Origin: Pseudorhodoferax sp. Leaf274
GTDB taxonomy: Bacteria; Pseudomonadota; Gammaproteobacteria; Burkholderiales; Burkholderiaceae_C
DNA: 64,000 nt
Assembly: GCF_001422445.1 (NCBI RefSeq)
Contig: NZ_LMNA01000012.1
Location: 186,001-250,000 of the forward strand
Direction: 5' to 3'
The notes beneath the pieces are model-generated. The model was not told where the DNA came from, searched no databases, and saw nothing but the letters and a program-made list of their open reading frames with translations. Shown piece by piece: positions 17,216 to 26,642 of the stretch (its first letter is position 1; each line of letters starts with the position of its first letter). Both the position numbers and the translations under genes were made by a program.

Positions 17216-18460
17216 TCAGTAGGAGATCTGGGCTGAGAAATTGGCCGAATTGTTCTTGAAATCGAAGCCGGAGTAATTGGACACGCGTTTTTCCGTCTTC
17301 AACCAAAAACCCAAGGTGATGCTGTCGCGAGGCCGCCAATCCAAGCCGAGGGACGCCGACCGCGTGGTGTCGGCGCGGTCGAACGGAAAGTTGGCGCGAT
17401 CGATTGCCCCGCCATAGTCTTCGTCGTACTGCTCCAGATGCATGCGCAGGCTGGTGTGCGCCGTCGCCTGCCACGAGGGGGTCAACGTGAATCTATTGCC
17501 GGACGCATAGCTGCTGTACTGGGTCTGGTAAGAACGCCAGTCACGGTCTGCCGTTGCATCCAGCCGGAGTTTGGCCGTCGGTTGCCAACTCAGGCGCAGC
17601 CCACCCACCGGACCACTGAAATCACTCCCCGCAAAACCGGGGTATTGGCGGCTGACATGCGCCACGCGCGCATACAGGGTGGTTTTTCCGGTGGCCACCC
17701 ACCTTGCAGTGAGTTCGTGCTCTGTGTTGTTGAACGTGGTCGGCAGCGGCGTCGTGGTCACGGTTGCCTCCTCGCTGTACTCACCATGGCCCTTGCGCAG
17801 CCTGTAACTGAGTTGGCTGCCGGAAGGCAACACATACCGCACGCCGCCGGCCACACTCTGCACCTTGAATCCGCGGTCCTGGGCCAGCAGTTCCTCGTTG
17901 CGCAGGCGAAACTGGTCCACGGAACCGAAAAGCTTGACGGCTGCACCCATGTCGTACTCGCCCTGCGCACGCAGAACGCTGTCGGTCCGCACATTGCGCT
18001 GGGTCACGTCCTGCGTGTCGGAAAAGCTGTTGGAATTCTGGCGCTGGGTGGCCTGCAACGTTCCGCGCAGACGGGGTGTGATCGACCAATGCCACGCCGC
18101 CGCATAGTTCAGCGCTGTGAAATTCAGGTAATCGTAGTTCTGGTACTTGTAATTGACGAGCGAAGCATTCAGTTCGATGCGCTGCAGAGAGTAGCTTTTA
18201 TCCAGCAACAGGCCGGCAGAGCCGATCCGGATCGTATCGGACCAAGGACGGCCTCCCAGCGTCGATGCAGGAAGCGTCGAAGACAGCCGGAACAGGTTGC
18301 TGTCATGCAACTGTTCATACCGGGCCACGAGTTGCAGCGTTTTGTCGGTGTCCGCCGAAACGCCGCCCGCGCCCGTCAACATGCACGCCAGAACGCTGCC
18401 CTTGACGAGCGGATGGTGCAGGACGATGCAGGGATGAAAGGAGCGCCGCTCAATGGTCAA
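17216..18460 (-). CDS. epsL: EPS outer-membrane beta-barrel protein EpsL
   Basis: About 414 residues of an EpsL-type protein: after a hydrophobic export signal ('LVKGSVLACMLTGAGGVSA') the whole chain is alternating amphipathic strands with aromatic ends and finishes 'NNSANFSAQISY', as in outer-membrane barrels. The start is uncertain. I choose a TTG at 18460; an in-frame TTG at 18532 would add 24 residues, and an internal ATG inside the signal would leave too short a leader. None has a good Shine-Dalgarno. EpsL is characteristic of exosortase-B-type EPS loci and may be the outer-membrane exit or a docking partner of EpsE. Confidence 0.8.
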   Translation of the reverse strand: MTIERRSFHPCIVLHHPLVKGSVLACMLTGAGGVSADTDKTLQLVARYEQLHDSNLFRLSSTLPASTLGGRPWSDTIRIGSAGLLLDKSYSLQRIELNASLVNYKYQNYDYLNFTALNYAAAWHWSITPRLRGTLQATQRQNSNSFSDTQDVTQRNVRTDSVLRAQGEYDMGAAVKLFGSVDQFRLRNEELLAQDRGFKVQSVAGGVRYVLPSGSQLSYRLRKGHGEYSEEATVTTTPLPTTFNNTEHELTARWVATGKTTLYARVAHVSRQYPGFAGSDFSGPVGGLRLSWQPTAKLRLDATADRDWRSYQTQYSSYASGNRFTLTPSWQATAHTSLRMHLEQYDEDYGGAIDRANFPFDRADTTRSASLGLDWRPRDSITLGFWLKTEKRVSNYSGFDFKNNSANFSAQISY

Positions 18461-18586
18461 GTGTGAATGTTCAAATCTGAAACGAGGGTTCACCACGACA
18501 ACCTGCAGTAAAGCGGCGATTCGTCGACCCAACCGATGGGCTGCACGAGAGACGCACGTTCATTGGATCCGAGAGACGGCGGGGCA

Positions 18587-20011
18587 TCAAAACGCCTTGC
18601 TGTCCTTGAACACGACGCCCACCGTCCTCGCGATGATGTAAAGATCCAGCCGCAGCGACCAATTGCGCAGGTAGTCCAGGTCGAACTCGATGCGGCGTTG
18701 CATGGACTCCAGATCGTCGCCGCCACGGAAACCGTTCACCTGCGCCCAGCCGGTGATGCCGGGGCGCACCTTGTGGCGAATCATGTAGCCGGAGATCTGC
18801 TTGCGGTATTGCTCGTTCACCGCGATGGCGTGAGGCCGCGGGCCGACGACGCTCATGCGTCCTTGCAGAACGTTGATGAACTGCGGCAGCTCGTCCAGCG
18901 AGGTCTTGCGGATGAACGCGCCGATCTTGGTCACGCGCGCGTCGCCACGCTTAACCTGCGTGTAGCTCTTCTCGCCGTCTTCGGTCACGGTCATCGAGCG
19001 GAACTTGTAGACCATGATCTCCTTGCCGTCGAGGCCGTAGCGGCGCTGCTTGAAGACGATCGGGCCGGGCGAGGTCAGCTTGATGCCGATGGCCACGGCC
19101 AACATGACCGGGGCGATCAGCACCAGGATCACGGATGCCAGCAGGATGTCCCAGGCGCGCTTGACCAGGCCGGTGGTGCCGCGGAACGGAGTCTCGCAGA
19201 CGGAGATGACGGGCGTGCCGCAGACCGATGCGCTGCGGCCCTGGATCAGGTCGGTCACGAACATGTCGGGCACGAAGTAGATCGATGCGGTGGTGTCTTT
19301 CAGGCCGTCGAGCACCTGCAGGATGCGCGGCTGCGACGCCATCGGCAGCGACAGGTAGATCATCTGCACGTCGTTGGCCTGGACGTAGGCCGGCAGGGCG
19401 GCAAGGCGGTCGATCAGGCCGAAGCCCATGGGCGCGTTCAGGCGGTGCAACTCGCGGTCGTCGAAGAAGCCGGAGACCTCGATCTGGGAGTAGGGCGTCT
19501 CGCGGATGCGGCGCGCCAACGCCACGCCTTGCGTGTTCATGCCGACGATCACGGCCTTGCGCGGCGGCCCGCGCATCGCCAGGATGCCAGGCGCCGCCAG
19601 GCGCAGGGCGCGGTGTGCCGCGATCTGGGACAGCGGGGCCAGCCACAGCCACATGAGCACTGCACCGGTAGGGAATTGGCGGCTGTAGCCCGTGGCCACG
19701 CCCATGACCAGCAGCAGCGCCGCGATGGCGACCCAGTTGATCAGGGTTTGCGTGACCAGCTTGCGCAGCGACGAGCGGATCTGCGTCGTGCCAGGAAATG
19801 TCATCGCAAACACGATGACGGACAGGATGAGGTACTCCGGCTTGAGGCTGCCGCTGTGGTAGAGGCCGACGCCCCACAGCGACAGGACCAGCATGCCGGG
19901 GTCAATCAGCGATTCAATGAAGCTGAGCGGGTGGTCCTTGCCGAGAGTGCCGCCGCCTGCTGCGTCGGAGGCGGCCTTGATGTCGGTCAGTGGGATCGGG
20001 GAGCTATCCAT
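18587..20011 (-). CDS. epsB: Undecaprenyl-phosphate hexose-1-phosphate transferase EpsB (WcaJ-like)
   Basis: A 474-residue polyisoprenyl-phosphate hexose-1-phosphate transferase that starts repeat-unit synthesis on undecaprenyl phosphate, probably with glucose-1-phosphate. Four N-terminal transmembrane segments and a CoA-binding-like Rossmann region ('[15 protein letters not shown]') precede the catalytic bacterial sugar transferase domain: '[13 protein letters not shown]', '[20 protein letters not shown]', '[20 protein letters not shown]', '[12 protein letters not shown]'. It overlaps epsA by 8 bases, and a 126-base gap separates it from epsL. Confidence 0.93.
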   Translation of the reverse strand: MDSSPIPLTDIKAASDAAGGGTLGKDHPLSFIESLIDPGMLVLSLWGVGLYHSGSLKPEYLILSVIVFAMTFPGTTQIRSSLRKLVTQTLINWVAIAALLLVMGVATGYSRQFPTGAVLMWLWLAPLSQIAAHRALRLAAPGILAMRGPPRKAVIVGMNTQGVALARRIRETPYSQIEVSGFFDDRELHRLNAPMGFGLIDRLAALPAYVQANDVQMIYLSLPMASQPRILQVLDGLKDTTASIYFVPDMFVTDLIQGRSASVCGTPVISVCETPFRGTTGLVKRAWDILLASVILVLIAPVMLAVAIGIKLTSPGPIVFKQRRYGLDGKEIMVYKFRSMTVTEDGEKSYTQVKRGDARVTKIGAFIRKTSLDELPQFINVLQGRMSVVGPRPHAIAVNEQYRKQISGYMIRHKVRPGITGWAQVNGFRGGDDLESMQRRIEFDLDYLRNWSLRLDLYIIARTVGVVFKDSKAF

Positions 20012-20831
20012 GGGCGTAGGGGCTGTTCTTCAAGCGGGACACGGCCTGGGCGCGGTTGTAGACGTCCAGCTTCTTGAAGATGCGCTGAAGGTGGTTCTTG
20101 ACGGTGAAGGCACTGATGTCCAGGATGGTGCCGATCTCCTGGTTGGTCTTTCCCATCTCGACCCATTGCATGATCTGCAGCTCGCGGCTGGTCATGCCGT
20201 TGTCTGGTACGGGCGCGGCCATGCCTTGTTGGCGTGAAATGGTGATCTGCGCGGCCGCCCCGGCCGGATGGCCCTGCGTGAGCGCGTCGGAAGGCAAGGC
20301 GACCTGGCGCATGGCCATGTCGATGTAAGGCAGCAGCGCAGCAATGGCAGCTGCGCCAGCTTCCTCGGAAACGGGGTCGCGGCTCAACACCACGTACAGG
20401 CAATCCTCGCCGCTGCGCAGGTCGCGCAGGCCATGCACCAGGGCAGAGCGCATCGGTGGGGAGATCGAACGCAGCGGGTCTTGCAGCGGGTGCAGCGAGA
20501 AGACGCCGCTCATGCGTTCGGCAGGCGTCACATAGGGCTGCTTGTTTCCGGCCGACCAGTTGGCGAACAGCTCCTGCAGGCGGGGAACCAGCGCGGACGC
20601 ATCGGCCCGCGCCGTGCGCACACCGCGCAGTGGCGAGACGATGTCGTAGCCGATGGCGTTGCGCTGGAAGTCGCCCCAGGCTGCCACGAGGATGTCGTGC
20701 GGCATGAAGTACTGGATGCCGCCACGCAACCAATTGAACAAGTCCAGGTGGGTGCGGATGCGTGCGACTTCGGCCAGTACATCGAAGCAGCGTTCGCGGT
20801 CAGCGTCGGGGAGTTTGCTCAAAAATGACAT
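20004..20831 (-). CDS. epsA: LuxR-type transcriptional regulator EpsA
   Basis: A 275-residue regulator with an N-terminal region of the EpsA family ('LFNWLRGGIQYFMPHDILVA') and a C-terminal LuxR/GerE helix-turn-helix ('TSRELQIMQWVEMGKTNQEI', 'FTVKNHLQRIFKKLDVYNRA'). It heads the minus-strand eps operon. AAGGA lies 5 bases before the ATG. It likely controls EPS gene expression; the signal it senses is unknown, and no canonical acyl-homoserine-lactone residues were checked. A sigma-54 type element lies about 320 bases upstream, so it may itself be under RpoN control. Confidence 0.88.
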   Translation of the reverse strand: MSFLSKLPDADRERCFDVLAEVARIRTHLDLFNWLRGGIQYFMPHDILVAAWGDFQRNAIGYDIVSPLRGVRTARADASALVPRLQELFANWSAGNKQPYVTPAERMSGVFSLHPLQDPLRSISPPMRSALVHGLRDLRSGEDCLYVVLSRDPVSEEAGAAAIAALLPYIDMAMRQVALPSDALTQGHPAGAAAQITISRQQGMAAPVPDNGMTSRELQIMQWVEMGKTNQEIGTILDISAFTVKNHLQRIFKKLDVYNRAQAVSRLKNSPYAHG

Positions 20832-21148
20832 TCACGTCCTTGAGGATGACCTGTCAATGGAATACATGGACGCCGCGGCCCCCTGCGCGCGTCGAAATGG
20901 TGCATCTTCATGGATGCTCCCGGCCTCATTCTTGGCTCTCGGTCTCGACTGTCGCCAGTTTGATGCCCGTCCATGTCTGCCTGATGGCATCCCCGTCTGG
21001 ACCAAATTGTCATTGTTCGGCCTCTTTTCGTCAGGATGCGCCCAGCCGTCAGCTGGTCGGGGGGCCGTCAACGACAGGAAAGCCTGCCTTGACAGATTGT
21101 CGATGCCGGTGGTTGGTAGCGGGCGATCTTAGCGGCACAGTGCCGTGC
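20832..21148 (-). other. Long untranslated leader of epsA
   Basis: This stretch between the sigma-54 type element and the epsA ATG holds no recognisable gene; the short minus-strand frames in it are not protein-like. If transcription starts about 12 bases after the -12 GC, the epsA message would carry a leader of roughly 300 bases. TGTCAA on the plus strand at 20852-20857 reads TTGACA on the minus strand, but there is no matching -10. Confidence 0.4.
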
Positions 21149-21164
21149 AGCAACTTTCAAGCCA
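21149..21164 (-). promoter_or_regulatory. Sigma-54 (RpoN) -24/-12 promoter element upstream of epsA
   Basis: The minus strand reads TGGCTTGAAAGTTGCT. Compared with TGGCACGN4TTGCW, only two positions differ (A5 and C6 are T), and the GG and GC are at the exact required spacing (12 bases from first G to first G). It points towards epsA and lies in the gap after the epsP stop, where a promoter for the eps operon is expected. The downstream PrsR gene in this window encodes a sigma-54 activator, which fits. Confidence 0.6.
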
Positions 21165-21236
21165 TCAGGAAATGTAACAGTGTCCTGATTGACGCCCGTT
21201 CCTGGTGCAGCTCAGCGGCTCCCGCGCAGCCTACCG

Positions 21237-21695
21237 TTACTTACGGATCCTGTCGCGCCACGACAACACAGCCTGTTCGATCAGGCCATGCGTTTCCTGG
21301 TAGACCGACTCGTGCCGGAGGTAGGGGTCGGCGATCGTTCTCCCAAGCCAGTGGCCCAGCATGTGGGTCTTTCCACGCGCTTGCGGATCGATCTTCTCGA
21401 TCTGACGGACATGGGGCCGTTCCATCACAAGAATCAGATCGGCCCACCAGAGCAACGTGCCGTTGACCTGTTGCGCGCAATGCCGCTCCAGCTCTTGCAG
21501 CAGCCGCGGCTGTTGGCGGGCGACATGGAGCACCGTTTCGTCCGCAGGCTTGCCGACCAACGCACGCGTGCCGGCGGATTGCACCTGCGTCATCTGCCCG
21601 CGGCCATCGGCCTCCAATTGCAGTCGCAACATGGCTTCCGCCAGTGGGCTGCGGCAGATGTTGCCGGTGCAGACGACCAGGATGCGTTCGTACAT
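21237..21695 (-). CDS. epsP: Low-molecular-weight protein-tyrosine phosphatase (Wzb/EpsP-like)
   Basis: A 152-residue LMW phosphatase starting MYERILVVCTGNICRSPLAE, with the P-loop C9-x5-R15 and the general-acid Asp in 'IADPYLRH' near residue 120. In EPS and capsule systems it dephosphorylates the partner BY-kinase to reset polymerisation. It is the last gene of the gmd-fcl-epsP group, 14 bases downstream of fcl. Here its expected target EpsG lacks C-terminal tyrosines, so the true substrate needs checking. Confidence 0.92.
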   Translation of the reverse strand: MYERILVVCTGNICRSPLAEAMLRLQLEADGRGQMTQVQSAGTRALVGKPADETVLHVARQQPRLLQELERHCAQQVNGTLLWWADLILVMERPHVRQIEKIDPQARGKTHMLGHWLGRTIADPYLRHESVYQETHGLIEQAVLSWRDRIRK

Positions 21696-21709
21696 CGCGA
21701 ACCCTCGGT

Positions 21710-22663
21710 CTAGGCTGCAGCCCGTGCCAGAAAGTCCTGGTACGCACGCGAGATGCCTTCCTCCAGGCCGATGCGCGGCTGCCACCCCATGGCGTTGAGC
21801 TGGCTCGAGTCCATCAGCTTGCGCGGCGTGCCGTCCGGCTTGCTGCGGTCGTAGACGATGCGACCTGTGAAACCCACTGCCCGCATGACCAGTCCGGCCA
21901 GCGTGGCGATGCTGACATCGGCACCGGCGCCCACGTTGATCAAGGGTCCATCGAAGCCGCGTTCCATCAAGAACACGCAGGCATCGGCCAGGTCGTCCAC
22001 GTAGAGGAACTCGCGCAGCGGCGCGCCCGTGCCCCAGACCACGTACTCCGCATCGCCGCGCAGCTTGGCCTCGTGGGCCTTGCGGATCAGCGCCGGCAGC
22101 ACATGGCTGTTGGCCAGGTCGTAGTTGTCGTTGGGGCCATACAGGTTGGTCGGCATGGCGCTGGTGTACTGGCGCCCGTACTGGGCGTTGTAGGCCTCGC
22201 ACATCTTGATGCCGGCAATCTTGGCGATGGCATAGGGTTCGTTGGTCGGCTCCAGCAAGCCCGTCAGCAGGTGGTCTTCCCGGATCGGCTGCGGTGCCAG
22301 CTTGGGATAGATGCAGCTGGAGCCCAGGAACATCAGCCGCTGCACCCCGGCCAGGTGGGCCCCGTGGATCAGGTTGTTCTGGATGCAGAGGTTCTGGTAG
22401 AGGAACTCGGCGCGGTAGGTGTTGTTGGCCTGGATGCCGCCCACCTTCGCGGCAGCGATGAACAGATAGTCGGGCCGGTGTTCCGCGAGGTAGGCGTGCA
22501 CGGCGGACTGGTCCTGCAGATCCAGCTCGGCACGCGCCGGCGCCAGTACCCGGCTGTAGCCGCCGGTCTGCAGGCGGCGCACGATGGCCGAGCCCACCAT
22601 GCCCCTGGCGCCGGCCACCAGGATGGTGGCGTCGCGGGCCATCGGAGCAGTGCGCGCGCTCAT
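21710..22663 (-). CDS. fcl: GDP-L-fucose synthase
   Basis: A 317-residue extended SDR enzyme that epimerises and reduces GDP-4-keto-6-deoxy-D-mannose to GDP-L-fucose. Visible marks: NADP-binding '[13 protein letters not shown]', the catalytic Ser block '[12 protein letters not shown]', and YxxxK in '[11 protein letters not shown]'. The start at 22663 makes a 4-base ATGA overlap with gmd. A second Met (MARDATIL) 21 bases in is possible. With gmd it supplies an activated fucose for the EPS. Confidence 0.93.
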   Translation of the reverse strand: MSARTAPMARDATILVAGARGMVGSAIVRRLQTGGYSRVLAPARAELDLQDQSAVHAYLAEHRPDYLFIAAAKVGGIQANNTYRAEFLYQNLCIQNNLIHGAHLAGVQRLMFLGSSCIYPKLAPQPIREDHLLTGLLEPTNEPYAIAKIAGIKMCEAYNAQYGRQYTSAMPTNLYGPNDNYDLANSHVLPALIRKAHEAKLRGDAEYVVWGTGAPLREFLYVDDLADACVFLMERGFDGPLINVGAGADVSIATLAGLVMRAVGFTGRIVYDRSKPDGTPRKLMDSSQLNAMGWQPRIGLEEGISRAYQDFLARAAA

Positions 22664-23775
22664 TCGTGGTGGTCGTAAGCCGTGAAGCCGGCGAGGCGCA
22701 CCAGCGCATCGCGCTTGGCAGAGGTGTAGTCCGCCTGGACCATCTCTGCCACGAGTTCCTTCAGCGTGGTCCTGGGGGTCCACCCAAGTTTCTGCCGGGC
22801 CTTGGTCGGATCGCCGAGCAGCGTGTCGACCTCGGTCGGCCGGAAGTAGCGCGGATCGACCTTCACGACCACATCGCCCGCCTTGCACTTGGCCTGCTTG
22901 CCCTGCACGGCAGCCACGATGCCGCGTTCGTCCACGCCCGAACCCTCCCAGCGCAGGGAGATGCCGAGTTCGCCAGCTGCGAATTCCACAAACTGGCGCA
23001 CGCTGTACTGCACGCCGGTGGCGATGACGAAGTCTTCCGGCTGCTCCTGCTGCAGCATGAGCCACTGCATCTCGACATAGTCGCGCGCGTGGCCCCAGTC
23101 GCGCAGCGAATCCAGGTTGCCCAGGTACAGGCAGTCCTGCAGCCCCAGCGCGATGCGCGCCGTGGCGCGCGTGATCTTGCGCGTGACGAAGGTCTCCCCG
23201 CGCAGCGGGCTCTCGTGGTTGAACAGGATGCCGTTGCAGGCGTACATGCCGTAGGCCTCGCGGTAGTTCACCGTGATCCAGAAGGCGTACATCTTGGCCA
23301 CGGCGTAGGGGCTGCGCGGGTAGAAGGGGGTGGTCTCCTTCTGCGGCGTCTCCTGCACCAGGCCGTACAGCTCGCTCGTGGAGGCCTGGTAGAAGCGCGT
23401 CTTCTTCTCCAGCCCCAGGATGCGGATGGCTTCGAGCAGCCGCAACGTGCCGATGCCGTCGGCGTTGGCGGTGTATTCAGGCATCTCGAAGCTCACGGCC
23501 ACGTGGCTCATGGCGGCCAGGTTGTAGATCTCGTCGGGCTGCACCTGCTGGATGATGCGGATCAGGTTGGTGCTGTCCGTGAGGTCGCCGTAGTGCAGCA
23601 CCATGTCGCGGTGCTCCACGTGCGGGTCCTGGTACAGGTGGTCGATCCGGTCGGTGTTGAACAGCGAGGCGCGCCGCTTGATGCCGTGCACTTCGTAGCC
23701 CTTGTGCAACAGGAATTCGGCGAGGTAGGCGCCGTCCTGGCCAGTGATGCCGGTGATCAGGGCGACTTTTTTCAT
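22660..23775 (-). CDS. gmd: GDP-mannose 4,6-dehydratase
   Basis: A 371-residue extended SDR enzyme converting GDP-D-mannose to GDP-4-keto-6-deoxy-D-mannose. It begins [20 protein letters not shown] (NADP site) and contains '[13 protein letters not shown]', 'STSELYG', '[15 protein letters not shown]' (YxxxK) and '[13 protein letters not shown]', all Gmd hallmarks. The ATG at 23775 is preferred over an in-frame TTG 12 bases upstream. It is the first gene of the gmd-fcl-epsP operon. GDP-mannose must come from genes outside the window. Confidence 0.94.
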   Translation of the reverse strand: MKKVALITGITGQDGAYLAEFLLHKGYEVHGIKRRASLFNTDRIDHLYQDPHVEHRDMVLHYGDLTDSTNLIRIIQQVQPDEIYNLAAMSHVAVSFEMPEYTANADGIGTLRLLEAIRILGLEKKTRFYQASTSELYGLVQETPQKETTPFYPRSPYAVAKMYAFWITVNYREAYGMYACNGILFNHESPLRGETFVTRKITRATARIALGLQDCLYLGNLDSLRDWGHARDYVEMQWLMLQQEQPEDFVIATGVQYSVRQFVEFAAGELGISLRWEGSGVDERGIVAAVQGKQAKCKAGDVVVKVDPRYFRPTEVDTLLGDPTKARQKLGWTPRTTLKELVAEMVQADYTSAKRDALVRLAGFTAYDHHE

Positions 23776-23939
23776 GGGTGTCGTCAAGGAAGTCCGCGGG
23801 ATTGGAGCAAAGCAGCGGGCGGGCCGCCGCGCGTGGACGGAAGTATCGCAGTGCAGGCCGACGCGCTGGAACGCGCAGTTACACTGCGCCCTGTTTCACC
23901 GATCCGTCATATTTTTGACACATCCCCCAGGACCTGCGC

Positions 23940-24587
23940 ATGCTGTTCGGCAAGCTGATGCCACGCGATGGCAACTTTTTCGAGATGTTCAACCAGCATG
24001 CCGACCGCATCGTGGAGGCTGCGCGCGCCTTTTCGCAGCTGGTGGCCAACTACCACGATGCGCATCTGCGTGAGCAATACAACCGCGACGTGGACAACGC
24101 CGAACGCGCCGCCGACCGCGTCACGCAGGAGGTCAACCGCACGCTGCACAAGACCTTCATCACGCCGATCGACCGCGAGCAGATCCACTCGTTGATCAAT
24201 TGCATGGACGACGTGGCCGACCTGCTGCAGGACGCCGCCGAGACCATGGCGCTGTACGACGTGCGCAGCATGACGGACGAGATCCGCCGCCTGACCGAGC
24301 TGTGCGTGAAGTGCTGCGAGCGCGTGCACGATGCCGTCAAGCTGCTGTCCAACATCGCCGAGCCGGCCACGGCCGAAGCGGCGCTGAAGACCTGCGAAGA
24401 GATCGACAAGCTCGAATCCGACGCCGACCGCGTCATGCGCGCCGCGCTCAGCAAGCTGTTCCGCGAGGAGCCCGACGTGCGCGAGCTGATCAAGCTCAAG
24501 GCCATCTACGAGCTGCTGGAGACGGTCACCGACAAGTGCGAGGACGTGGCCAACCTCATCGAGGGCATCGTCCTCGAGAACTCCTGA
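23940..24587 (+). CDS. DUF47/PhoU-like phosphate transport regulator
   Basis: A 215-residue all-helical protein of the DUF47 family (PhoU-like). The N-terminus 'MLFGKLMPRDGNFFEMFNQH' and the internal 'LHKTFITPIDREQIHSLIN' and 'DDVADLLQDA' are family blocks. Members sit next to Pit transporters and are thought to modulate phosphate uptake, perhaps by binding metal clusters through acidic motifs. The pitA gene follows after 15 bases, so the two form an operon. TACACT at 23880-23885 could be a -10, but without a clear -35. Confidence 0.92.
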   Translation: MLFGKLMPRDGNFFEMFNQHADRIVEAARAFSQLVANYHDAHLREQYNRDVDNAERAADRVTQEVNRTLHKTFITPIDREQIHSLINCMDDVADLLQDAAETMALYDVRSMTDEIRRLTELCVKCCERVHDAVKLLSNIAEPATAEAALKTCEEIDKLESDADRVMRAALSKLFREEPDVRELIKLKAIYELLETVTDKCEDVANLIEGIVLENS

Positions 24588-24602
24588 TCCGGGCGGCGCG
24601 CG

Positions 24603-25613
24603 ATGGCTTCTGTGCAGGTGGCCCTGTGGGTGGTGGTGCTGCTGGTCACCCTGGCCCTGGTGTTCGACTTCATGAACGGCTTCCACGACGCGGCGAACTC
24701 CATCGCCACCGTGGTGTCCACCGGCGTGCTCAAGCCGGGCCAGGCCGTGGTGTTCGCGGCCTTCTTCAACTTCGTCGCCATCTTCGTGTTCCACCTGAGC
24801 GTGGCGGCCACGGTGGGCAAGGGCATCGCCGAGCCGGGCGTGGTGGACGTGCACGTGGTGTTCGGCGCGCTGATCGGCGCCATCTCGTGGAACCTCATCA
24901 CCTGGTACTACGGCATTCCGAGCAGCTCCTCGCATGCCTTGATCGGCGGCATCGTGGGCGCCGTGATGGCCAAGACCGGAACCTCCGGGCTGGTGGGCAG
25001 CGGCATCGCCAAGACGGTGGCATTCATCTTCGTGTCGCCTGTGCTGGGCTATGTGCTGGGCTCGCTCATGCTGGTGATCGTGGCCTGGATCTTCCGGCGC
25101 GCCACGCCCTCGCGCGTGGACCGCTGGTTTCGCCGGCTGCAGCTGGTGTCTGCCGGCGCCTACAGCCTGGGACACGGCGGCAACGATGCGCAGAAGACCA
25201 TCGGCATCATCTGGCTGCTCCTGATCGCCACGGGCTACGCCTCGGCCAATGACGCCGCGCCGCCGACCTGGACCATCATCAGCTGCTACGTGGCCATTGC
25301 CGCCGGCACCATGTTTGGCGGCTGGCGCATCGTCAAGACCATGGGCCAGAAGATCACCAAGCTCAAGCCCGTGGGCGGCTTCTGCGCGGAGACGGGCGGG
25401 GCGCTGACGCTGTTCATGGCCACGGTGATGGGCATTCCGGTGTCGACCACGCACACCATCACGGGCGCCATCGTCGGCGTGGGCTCCACACGGCGCGCCA
25501 GCGCAGTGCGCTGGGGCGTGGCGGGCAACATCGTCTGGGCCTGGATCTTCACGATCCCGGCCAGCGCCTTCGTGGCGGCGATCGGCTACTGGGTCAGCTT
25601 CCGGGTGTTCTGA
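24603..25613 (+). CDS. pitA: Inorganic phosphate transporter, PiT family
   Basis: A 336-residue transporter with the two PiT signature repeats: 'FDFMNGFHDAANSIATVVST' near the N-terminus and 'SLGHGGNDAQKTIGIIW' in the second half, plus 'IPSSSSHALIGG' and 'IPVSTTHTITGAIVG'. About ten membrane segments. It takes up phosphate, usually as a metal-phosphate complex, using the proton gradient. It is shorter than E. coli PitA (about 499) because it lacks the long central loop. Partner of the upstream DUF47 gene. Confidence 0.93.
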   Translation: MASVQVALWVVVLLVTLALVFDFMNGFHDAANSIATVVSTGVLKPGQAVVFAAFFNFVAIFVFHLSVAATVGKGIAEPGVVDVHVVFGALIGAISWNLITWYYGIPSSSSHALIGGIVGAVMAKTGTSGLVGSGIAKTVAFIFVSPVLGYVLGSLMLVIVAWIFRRATPSRVDRWFRRLQLVSAGAYSLGHGGNDAQKTIGIIWLLLIATGYASANDAAPPTWTIISCYVAIAAGTMFGGWRIVKTMGQKITKLKPVGGFCAETGGALTLFMATVMGIPVSTTHTITGAIVGVGSTRRASAVRWGVAGNIVWAWIFTIPASAFVAAIGYWVSFRVF

Positions 25614-25637
25614 CCCCTTGCGGCCTCCATCCGGTCC

Positions 25638-26087
25638 TCATTGCGAGATCTTGCGGGCCTCTTCGATCTGGTACTCGAAGTAGCGCTGGAAGCTGAAGGC
25701 TAGGCTGGCCATCAGGACGGCCGTGCCCAGCAGCAACGCGGCGGCGATGCCGATCACGGTGAACCAGTTGGTGCTGCCGGCCGGCGCTTCAGGCGCCGAT
25801 GCTGCATTGAAGGCGGCGTTCCACTTTCCGGGGGAACGCAGGCCGTAGACGATGGCAGTCAGCGCACTGGCCGCGATCGACACGCCCAGCAGCGGAATCA
25901 GCACCCAGCTCAGGTGGTCGTCCTGGCCGAGTTGCTGCACGCGCTCGATGCCGTACAGGCCCAGCGCCGTGGGCAGCGGGTAGAGCCAGCCCCACAGGTC
26001 GCCCAGGCCGCGCAAGTAGAAACGGTGCAGGCCGAGCGGGCCGCCCAGCAAGGCCAGCCAGGTGGCAAGGGTCTTGTTCTTCTGCAT
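25638..26087 (-). CDS. TM2 domain membrane protein
   Basis: A 149-residue membrane protein of unknown function. The first 45 residues form a TM2-like unit ('ALLGGPLGLHRFYLRGLGDL'), then further hydrophobic segments follow, with one more transmembrane helix near residues 108-132. The ATG at 26087 (MQKNKTLATW) is used; longer frames upstream are not protein-like. It lies 5 bases downstream of the GNAT gene on the same strand, so they are probably co-transcribed, and converges on pitA. Confidence 0.8.
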   Translation of the reverse strand: MQKNKTLATWLALLGGPLGLHRFYLRGLGDLWGWLYPLPTALGLYGIERVQQLGQDDHLSWVLIPLLGVSIAASALTAIVYGLRSPGKWNAAFNAASAPEAPAGSTNWFTVIGIAAALLLGTAVLMASLAFSFQRYFEYQIEEARKISQ

Positions 26088-26092
26088 CGTCT

Positions 26093-26614
26093 TCAGGCCG
26101 GTGGCTGGCTGTCGCCAGGGCCCAGGGCCTTTTCCATGAGCACGATGTCGAGCCAGCGCTCGAACTTCCAGCCGCACGAGCGGATCACGCCGACGTGCGC
26201 GAAGCCGAGCGCGCGGTGCACGCCGACGGAGCCGGCGTTGGCAGAGTCGCCGATCACGGCAATCAGCTTGCGCACGCCGCGCGCCTGCGCCTCTTCGGCC
26301 AGGGCGGTCAGCAATTGGCGGCCCACGCCGCGGCCTGCCGCTTCGGGTGCCAGGTAGATCGAGTCCTCTGCCGAGAAGCGGTAGGCCGGGCGCGGCTTGA
26401 ACCAGTTGCAATAGGCAAAGCCCAGCACGCGGCCGTCTTCCTCGGCCACGAGATAGGGCAGTCCCTTGGCCAGCACGTCGGCACGGCGCGCTGCCATGTC
26501 CTCTGCCGATGGCGGATCGATCTCGAAAGTGCCGGTGCCATGCAGCACGTGGTGGGTGTAGATCGCGGCGATGGCCGCGACGTCGGTGTCGGTGCTGGGG
26601 CGGATGCTTGGCAT
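26093..26614 (-). CDS. GNAT family N-acetyltransferase (phosphinothricin acetyltransferase-like)
   Basis: A 173-residue acetyltransferase resembling the Pat/Bar group: 'IRPSTDTDVAAIAAIYTHHV', 'GTGTFEIDPPS', the acetyl-CoA motif 'GRGVGRQLLTALAEEA' and 'HRALGFAHVGVIRSCGWKF'. Members acetylate phosphinothricin, methionine sulfone/sulfoximine or related amines; the natural substrate here is unknown. It diverges from rpsP across a 159-base gap that holds the rpsP promoter. Confidence 0.88.
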   Translation of the reverse strand: MPSIRPSTDTDVAAIAAIYTHHVLHGTGTFEIDPPSAEDMAARRADVLAKGLPYLVAEEDGRVLGFAYCNWFKPRPAYRFSAEDSIYLAPEAAGRGVGRQLLTALAEEAQARGVRKLIAVIGDSANAGSVGVHRALGFAHVGVIRSCGWKFERWLDIVLMEKALGPGDSQPPA

Positions 26615-26642
26615 GTGAAAAGGAAAAGCAGCAGGTGCAGGC

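Noticed and set aside
18536-20077. Long plus-strand open frame (513 codons) opposite epsB/epsA
   Set aside because: It is an antisense shadow of epsB and epsA with Arg/His/Gln-rich composition typical of high-G+C shadows.
20852-20857. TTGACA on the minus strand close to epsA
   Set aside because: No -10 at 15-19 bases downstream.
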